Positions 60,126 through 64,000 of a stretch of 64,000 bases of DNA are shown here, in pieces. A model generated the notes under the pieces. The model was not told where the DNA came from, did not search any database, and worked only from the letters and a program-made list of their open reading frames with translations. The stretch spans positions 12,462 to 76,461 of the forward strand of contig CAYQZZ010000003.1 of NCBI GenBank assembly GCA_964422155.1. The letters are read 5' to 3'. Source of the DNA: JBGPRB01 sp964422155 (GTDB lineage: Bacteria; Chloroflexota; Dehalococcoidia; Dehalococcoidales; RBG-16-60-22). Position 1 is the stretch's first letter, and each line of letters starts with the position of its first letter. The translations under genes were made by a program, and so were the position numbers.

Positions 60126-60309
60126 CCTCACCCCTTTATCCCCTCTCCAGCCAGAATTGATGATAAAAAACTACAGATATTGATGGCTGGAGAGGGGAGT
60201 TCAGGAGAGAGGGGGCGAAGCCCCCTCTCAAATTCTTTCCCCCTTTCGAACAAATTAGAAATAGAGCACTATAAATAAATCTGTTCGAGAGGGGGACAAA
60301 GGGGGTGAG
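60126..60309. repeat. Cloverleaf-like nested inverted repeat, copy B
   Basis: The ends CCTCACCCC and GGGGGTGAG are inverted. Internal stems are CCCCTCTCCAGCC with GGCTGGAGAGGGG, GAGGGGGC with GCCCCCTC, and CCCCCTTTCGAACA with TGTTCGAGAGGGGG. Compared with copy A at 20645, the stems are conserved in position while loops differ. No gene is supported in 60031-60421. Confidence 0.7.
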
Positions 60310-60421
60310 TATATAAAACCTATCATATATAAGCAGTACTTCTTTAAATCAGGACTGCGTTCGGATTTCAAAGCTGTTATAATATAAATAGTAATGTACC
60401 GATACTTATTGGGAGCTGTAA

Positions 60422-61051
60422 TTGCCGTTAAGTGATAGAGACTATATGAAGCCTTCTCCTCCGCCAAGAAGGCGAATCTTTGCAGGTGGAGGTTACGGTG
60501 GTTTCAACCTGACTCCTCTATGGATATTAATAGGGATAAACCTGGTTTTATTTGTCGCCACAATGATAAATGATAACCTGGTTTATCAACTGGGTCTGGT
60601 GCCATCGCTTTTACGGGAAAGGCCCTGGACGATAGTAACTAACATGTTCGTACATGCCGGATTCTGGCACCTCTTCGGCAACATGCTAACCCTCCTTTAT
60701 TTCGGCAGGGCTTTGTTACAGCTGGTAGGGCAGAATAAATCCTTACTGCTCTATTTCGGCGGCGGCATACTGGGTAATATTCTCTACATCTGGCTCGGGG
60801 CACCTCAATCTATAGCAATCGGTGCCTCCGGGGCTGTCTACGCTATTGCGGGGGCCCTGGCTATCATGATACCCAGAACGAGAGTGTTTGCGTACTTTGT
60901 TATCCCCATGCCCCTATGGCTTCTGGTCCTCGTATTCTTCGTCCTCTGGTCTTTTATTCCCGGCGTCGCCTGGCAGGCCCATATCGGTGGACTGGTGGCT
61001 GGCCTTATCGCCGGCTTCTTCTTCAGGAGAAGGACGCGCTACGTCTATTAA
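60422..61051 (+). CDS. Rhomboid-family intramembrane serine protease
   Basis: The 209-residue protein has a proline-rich cytoplasmic start (PSPPPRRRIFAGGG) and six membrane helices. The catalytic Ser136 is in IAIGASGAVYAIAG and His187 in WQAHIGGLVAGLIAG. HAGFWHLFGNMLTLLYFG near residue 78 is the family HxxxN region. It cleaves substrates inside the membrane. A TTG start behind GGGAG is favoured over ATG 60446, which lacks a ribosome site. Confidence 0.9.
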   Translation: MPLSDRDYMKPSPPPRRRIFAGGGYGGFNLTPLWILIGINLVLFVATMINDNLVYQLGLVPSLLRERPWTIVTNMFVHAGFWHLFGNMLTLLYFGRALLQLVGQNKSLLLYFGGGILGNILYIWLGAPQSIAIGASGAVYAIAGALAIMIPRTRVFAYFVIPMPLWLLVLVFFVLWSFIPGVAWQAHIGGLVAGLIAGFFFRRRTRYVY

Positions 61052-61084
61052 TGTTAATGCACTCGGGCTGAACGTGCGTGCAGC

Positions 61085-61113
61085 TTGACTTTTACGTTCG
61101 CCGTTCTTATAAT
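61085..61113 (+). promoter_or_regulatory. tRNA-tuf operon promoter
   Basis: TTGACT (61085-61090) and TATAAT (61108-61113) are 17 bases apart, about 45 bases ahead of the tRNA-Thr gene. Confidence 0.75.
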
Positions 61114-61158
61114 ACTTAAGTTGCCTGTTTATTAGTATGAGTTGCTATTGATACTGGT

Positions 61159-61231
61159 GCCCGAGTGGCGCAATGGTAGCACCACCGATTTGTAATCGGT
61201 AGGTTGAAGGGGTCGAATCCCTGCTCGGGCT
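61159..61231 (+). tRNA. tRNA-Thr (UGU)
   Basis: Acceptor GCCCGAG/CTCGGGC, anticodon loop TTTGTAA (anticodon TGT) and a T-arm with GGTCGAATCC. CCA is not encoded, as TGGG follows the acceptor. Confidence 0.93.
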
Positions 61232-61256
61232 GGGTTTGCCGCGGTAGGTCATACCT

Positions 61257-61343
61257 GGAGGGGTGCCGGAGCGGCCAATCGGAGCAGACTGTAAATCTGC
61301 CGCCCTAAGGGCTACGCAAGTTCGAATCTTGCTCCCTCCACCA
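61257..61343 (+). tRNA. tRNA-Tyr (GUA)
   Basis: An 87-nt class II tRNA with acceptor GGAGGGG/TCCCTCC and anticodon loop CTGTAAA (anticodon GTA). It has a long variable arm, and CCA is encoded. Confidence 0.95.
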
Positions 61344-61359
61344 TAGCTAGAGTCCAAAA

Positions 61360-61401
61360 TTGACGCAGGTATAGACAAGTAGATATAAATATCTGTATAA
61401 T
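61360..61401 (+). promoter_or_regulatory. Possible internal promoter before tRNA-Thr(GGU)-tuf
   Basis: TTGACG (61360-61365) with TATAAA (61384-61389) and TAGACA (61372-61377) with TATAAT (61396-61401) both have 18-base spacers. Either could boost tuf expression. Confidence 0.4.
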
Positions 61402-61410
61402 AATACCGAC

Positions 61411-61483
61411 GCCCACCTAGCTCAGTCGGTAGAGCACATTCTTGGTAAGAATGGGGTCATCGGTTCGAATCCGATGGTGGGCT
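61411..61483 (+). tRNA. tRNA-Thr (GGU)
   Basis: Acceptor GCCCACC/GGTGGGC, D-arm AGCTCAGTCGGTAGAGC, anticodon loop TTGGTAA (anticodon GGT) and T-arm GGTTCGAATCC. CCA is not encoded. It lies 20 bases before tuf. Confidence 0.95.
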
Positions 61484-61503
61484 CGGAATAAAGGGAGGAT
61501 GAA

Positions 61504-62706
61504 ATGGCTAAGCAGAAATTCGACAGGTCAAAACCACATGTAAACGTGGGCACGATTGGTCACGTCGACCACGGAAAGACGACTCTGACCGCAGCGATAA
61601 CACTGGTATTATCCAAGCAGGGTAAGACCCAGTTCCGCCCTTTCGATAGCATCGATAACGCCCCGGAAGAAAAGGCGAGAGGCATGACCATCGCCATCCA
61701 GCACGTCGAGTACGAGACCCAAAAGCGGCATTACGCCCACATCGACTGCCCCGGACATGCCGACTTTATTAAAAATATGATTACCGGCGCCGCCCAGATG
61801 GATGGCGCTATACTGGTGGTGAGCGCCCCGGACGGCCCTATGCCCCAGACCAGGGAGCATGTCCTGCTGGCGCGCCAGGTGCTCGTTCCTTACATCGTCG
61901 TTGCCCTGAATAAGGTAGATGCCATGGAAGACGAGGAGCTGCTGGAGCTGGTGGAAGTGGAAGTGAGGGAGCTGCTGACCAAGTATGAGTTTCCGGGTGA
62001 TAAGACACCAGTCGTACGTGTCAGTGCTCTCAAGGCGCTGGAGTGCGGCTGCGGCAAGCCGGAGTGCAAGTGGTGCGGCCCCATCCTCAAGCTGATGGAT
62101 GCCGTGGATGCCTTTATTCCGGTGCCACAGCGTGCCAAAGACCTGCCCTTCCTGATGCATATCGAAGACGTTTTCAGTATCAAGGGGCGAGGTACCGTAC
62201 CCACCGGCAGGGTTGAGCGAGGCACGGTTAAAACGGGTGACGAGGTAGATATTGTCGGACTACGCCATGAACCGCGCCGGGTCGTGGTGACCGGACTGGA
62301 AATGTTCCACAAAACACTGGACCAGGCTGAAGCCGGCGATGCCGTCGGTGCTCTGCTCCGCGGCGTCGAGCGTGAAGATATCGAGCGTGGCATGGTTCTG
62401 GCGGCTCCCGGTTCGATTAAGCCGCATACCTATGCCGAGGCCCAGGTATACGTCCTGACCAAGGATGAAGGCGGCCGCCATACCCCCTTCTTCAACGGCT
62501 ACAAACCCCAGTTCTATATCCGGACGACGGATGTCACCGGCAGCATCGAACTGCCGGAAGGGGTGGAGATGGTCATGCCCGGCGATAATATCAACATGAA
62601 GATTAAGCTTATTTACCCCGTAGCGCTGGAGAAAGGTCTGCGTTTCGCTATACGTGAAGGAGGCAGAACGGTAGGTGCCGGCGCCATCGCCAGCATCATC
62701 GAATAA
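61504..62706 (+). CDS. tuf: Elongation factor Tu
   Basis: This GTPase delivers aminoacyl-tRNA to the ribosome. The 400-residue protein has [21 protein letters not shown] and the usual three domains. Near residues 180-194 it carries [16 protein letters not shown], an insertion with four cysteines in place of the usual acidic loop of the G domain. Two CxC/CxxC-type pairs could bind a metal. The tRNA-Thr/Tyr/Thr genes precede it, and rpmG, secE, nusG and rplK follow in the classical order. Confidence 0.97.
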   Translation: MAKQKFDRSKPHVNVGTIGHVDHGKTTLTAAITLVLSKQGKTQFRPFDSIDNAPEEKARGMTIAIQHVEYETQKRHYAHIDCPGHADFIKNMITGAAQMDGAILVVSAPDGPMPQTREHVLLARQVLVPYIVVALNKVDAMEDEELLELVEVEVRELLTKYEFPGDKTPVVRVSALKALECGCGKPECKWCGPILKLMDAVDAFIPVPQRAKDLPFLMHIEDVFSIKGRGTVPTGRVERGTVKTGDEVDIVGLRHEPRRVVVTGLEMFHKTLDQAEAGDAVGALLRGVEREDIERGMVLAAPGSIKPHTYAEAQVYVLTKDEGGRHTPFFNGYKPQFYIRTTDVTGSIELPEGVEMVMPGDNINMKIKLIYPVALEKGLRFAIREGGRTVGAGAIASIIE

Positions 62707-62708
62707 TC

Positions 62709-62876
62709 ATGGCCAAGAAAACTGAAGCAAGAGGTATAATTTACCTTGCCTGCACCGAATGCAAGGAGCGGAACTACACGACTACTAAAAACAGGAAAAA
62801 CGATTCGCAGCGCCTGGAGTTGAATAAGTATTGCCCCCGCTGCCGCATGCATCGGCTGCACAGGGAGACAAAGTAG
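62709..62876 (+). CDS. rpmG: Ribosomal protein L33
   Basis: The 55-residue protein reads [24 protein letters not shown] and CPRC form a zinc ribbon, so this is the zinc-binding form. Its start is two bases after the tuf stop, and secE follows. It is typical of the rpmG-secE-nusG-rplK order. Confidence 0.94.
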   Translation: MAKKTEARGIIYLACTECKERNYTTTKNRKNDSQRLELNKYCPRCRMHRLHRETK

Positions 62877-62911
62877 AACGGCGCTGCCGTTAAGTTTGGA
62901 AGTTACCGGAG

Positions 62912-63130
62912 ATGACGCAACCGACCGCAACCAAGCCAAAAGGTTTTAGACTTTTTAATTATATCAGTGAAATTGTCAATGAGCTGAAAAAGGTTGTTTG
63001 GCTCACGCGCAGGGAAGTTACGTACTTAACGGCCCTGGTACTTATTGTTACCATTGTCGCGGGTATCATTCTGGGTGCTCTTGATTTTGGTTTCTCCGAA
63101 CTCGTAAGCAGGATTTTCGTGGGTAGATGA
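62912..63130 (+). CDS. secE: Preprotein translocase subunit SecE
   Basis: The 72-residue protein has an amphipathic helix with the conserved EIVNELKKVVWLTRREVTYL. One membrane helix (ALVLIVTIVAGIILGALDFG) follows. It stabilises SecY in the translocon. It lies between rpmG and nusG. Confidence 0.92.
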   Translation: MTQPTATKPKGFRLFNYISEIVNELKKVVWLTRREVTYLTALVLIVTIVAGIILGALDFGFSELVSRIFVGR

Positions 63131-63216
63131 TAGCTTGACCCCCGGATTGAATCAGGGTCGTTTGATGTACAGGATGGTCAGGGCTTTTTCCAGAAATTTA
63201 AGTAGTGAGGGTATTT

Positions 63217-63750
63217 GTGGCGGATAATGACAAGCAGTGGTACGTAATTCATACCTATTCCGGGCATGAAGAGCGGGTCAAGAAGAACCTGGAACAGCGC
63301 GTCAAGTTCATGGACACCGGGACTGAAATCGCCCAGGTGGTGATACCCACGGAGGAGGAAATCGAGGTCAAGGGCGGGCGCCGGCGCACGGTGACCAGGA
63401 AGATACTGCCCGGTTATGTCCTGGTGCAGATGAGAATGGATGAGAGTAGCTGGAGTATCGTACGCAATACTCCGGGTGTCACCGGTTTTGTCGGCAGCGG
63501 TAATACGCCGACACCGCTGCGGGAAAAGGAAGTAAGCGAAATTTTAAAGCAGATGTCCGCCGAGGCTCCCAAGGTCAAGGTCGGCTTCCGCAAAGGACAG
63601 AGTGTCCGGGTCACTGATGGCCCCTTCATCGATTTTGTGGGTGTCGTCGATGAGATAAACATGGAAAAAGGCAAAGTCAAGGTGCTTCTCTCCTTATTCG
63701 GCCAGGACACGCCGGTGGAGCTTGACTTTTTACAGATAGATAAATTATAG
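63217..63750 (+). CDS. nusG: Transcription antitermination factor NusG
   Basis: It binds RNA polymerase and links transcription to translation or Rho. From GTG 63217, behind GAGGG, it has 177 residues, starting ADNDKQWYVIHTYSGHEERV. The NGN domain contains ILPGYVLVQMRMDE, and a C-terminal KOW domain contains FRKGQSVRVTDGPFIDFVG. An in-frame GTG at 63205 is less likely. Confidence 0.95.
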   Translation: MADNDKQWYVIHTYSGHEERVKKNLEQRVKFMDTGTEIAQVVIPTEEEIEVKGGRRRTVTRKILPGYVLVQMRMDESSWSIVRNTPGVTGFVGSGNTPTPLREKEVSEILKQMSAEAPKVKVGFRKGQSVRVTDGPFIDFVGVVDEINMEKGKVKVLLSLFGQDTPVELDFLQIDKL

Positions 63751-63778
63751 AGTTATAGGAGAATGAGGTGGTTTAGCA

Positions 63779-63905
63779 GTCGCTCATGGTGAGACCTCGG
63801 CGTGAGCTCGGTCGAACGCCTGTCGAACCATAGCGATGTCCTTAACATTGCCCTTCGACAAGCTCACTTCGTGGTGACTCAGTGGAACCAGGGTGAGCGG
63901 GAGAC
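63779..63905. repeat. TCGACAAGCTCA-type dispersed repeat
   Basis: GTGAGCTCGGTCGAACG and CCCTTCGACAAGCTCACTTCG face each other, with GGTGAGCGGG closing. It fills the 195-base nusG/rplK gap, an unusual place for a repeat in a ribosomal operon. Confidence 0.5.
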
Positions 63906-63945
63906 CAAACATTCTTTTATTGCTAAACGACATAGGAGAAGCGAG

Positions 63946-64000
63946 ATGGCAAAAAAGGTAAAAGCAGTAATTAAACTACAGATTCCGGCCGGACAGGCTA
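63946..64000 (+). CDS. rplK: Ribosomal protein L11, N-terminal fragment
   Basis: ATG 63946, behind AGGAGAAG, begins MAKKVKAVIKLQIPAGQA. That is the conserved L11 start with the PAGQA signature. The window edge cuts it at 18 residues. Its place after nusG supports the call. Confidence 0.92.
   Translation, partial: MAKKVKAVIKLQIPAGQA

Overview
The window looks like a contiguous piece of a mid-GC chromosome from a Chloroflexota bacterium, most likely class Dehalococcoidia. This is inferred from gene content, not from a database search. Three things point that way. The division cluster is cut down to mraZ-rsmH-ftsA-ftsZ with no mur, ftsI, ftsW or mraY genes between, as expected in a lineage without peptidoglycan. 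There is a 1432-residue BadF/HgdC-type activase fusion. EF-Tu carries a four-cysteine insertion. Most genes are core housekeeping genes in short same-strand runs. The spaces between runs hold palindromic dispersed repeats and unusually consensus-like TTGACA/TATAAT promoters.

Layout. 1-4063: start of ribE, ilvC, an arsenic module (arsR, a small unknown gene, acr3) and a RelE-type toxin-antitoxin pair, all on the minus strand. 4266-16209: an attenuated unit (winged helix plus SnoaL-like protein), pcrA, an AT-rich orphan membrane protein, mutL, an endonuclease-like membrane protein, pyrE, lepB, plsY, a glycosyltransferase, and a second attenuated unit with two tandem SnoaL-like genes. 16217-25918: the giant activase, tRNA-Gln, small unknown proteins, tRNA-Leu and an enlarged leuS. 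26013-30968: proC, a third promoter-leader-terminator cassette, a MacAB-like efflux system and a CvpA-like gene. 31274-37089: ferredoxin, coaD, rsmD, ftsZ, ftsA, rsmH, mraZ on the minus strand, with a helically phased MraZ-type operator.

37275-48850: a mogA/moaB-type gene, trmD, rplS, priA, def, an autoregulated XRE regulator, an APC permease followed by UspA and two TrkA-type proteins, then comEA-comEC. 48867-57109: a GIY-YIG protein, a Trm9-like methyltransferase divergent from elp3 (a probable wobble-U34 modification pair), a DUF5667-like exported protein, a zincin, an MBL hydrolase, a PAS-STAS protein and a two-subunit CoA-transferase. 57237-64000: DUF3795, aspartate-semialdehyde dehydrogenase, a beta-grasp/membrane/exported protein bracketed by duplicate terminators, tRNA-Asn, rhomboid, tRNA-Thr/Tyr/Thr, tuf, rpmG, secE, nusG and the start of rplK.

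The most rewarding items are the elp3/Trm9-like pair, the promoter-leader-terminator cassettes (one with a T-box-like core but too short to be a T-box), the beta-grasp membrane protein locus, the cloverleaf-shaped repeats, and the permease-UspA-TrkA module. No CRISPR array, rRNA, prophage or intact insertion sequence was seen.
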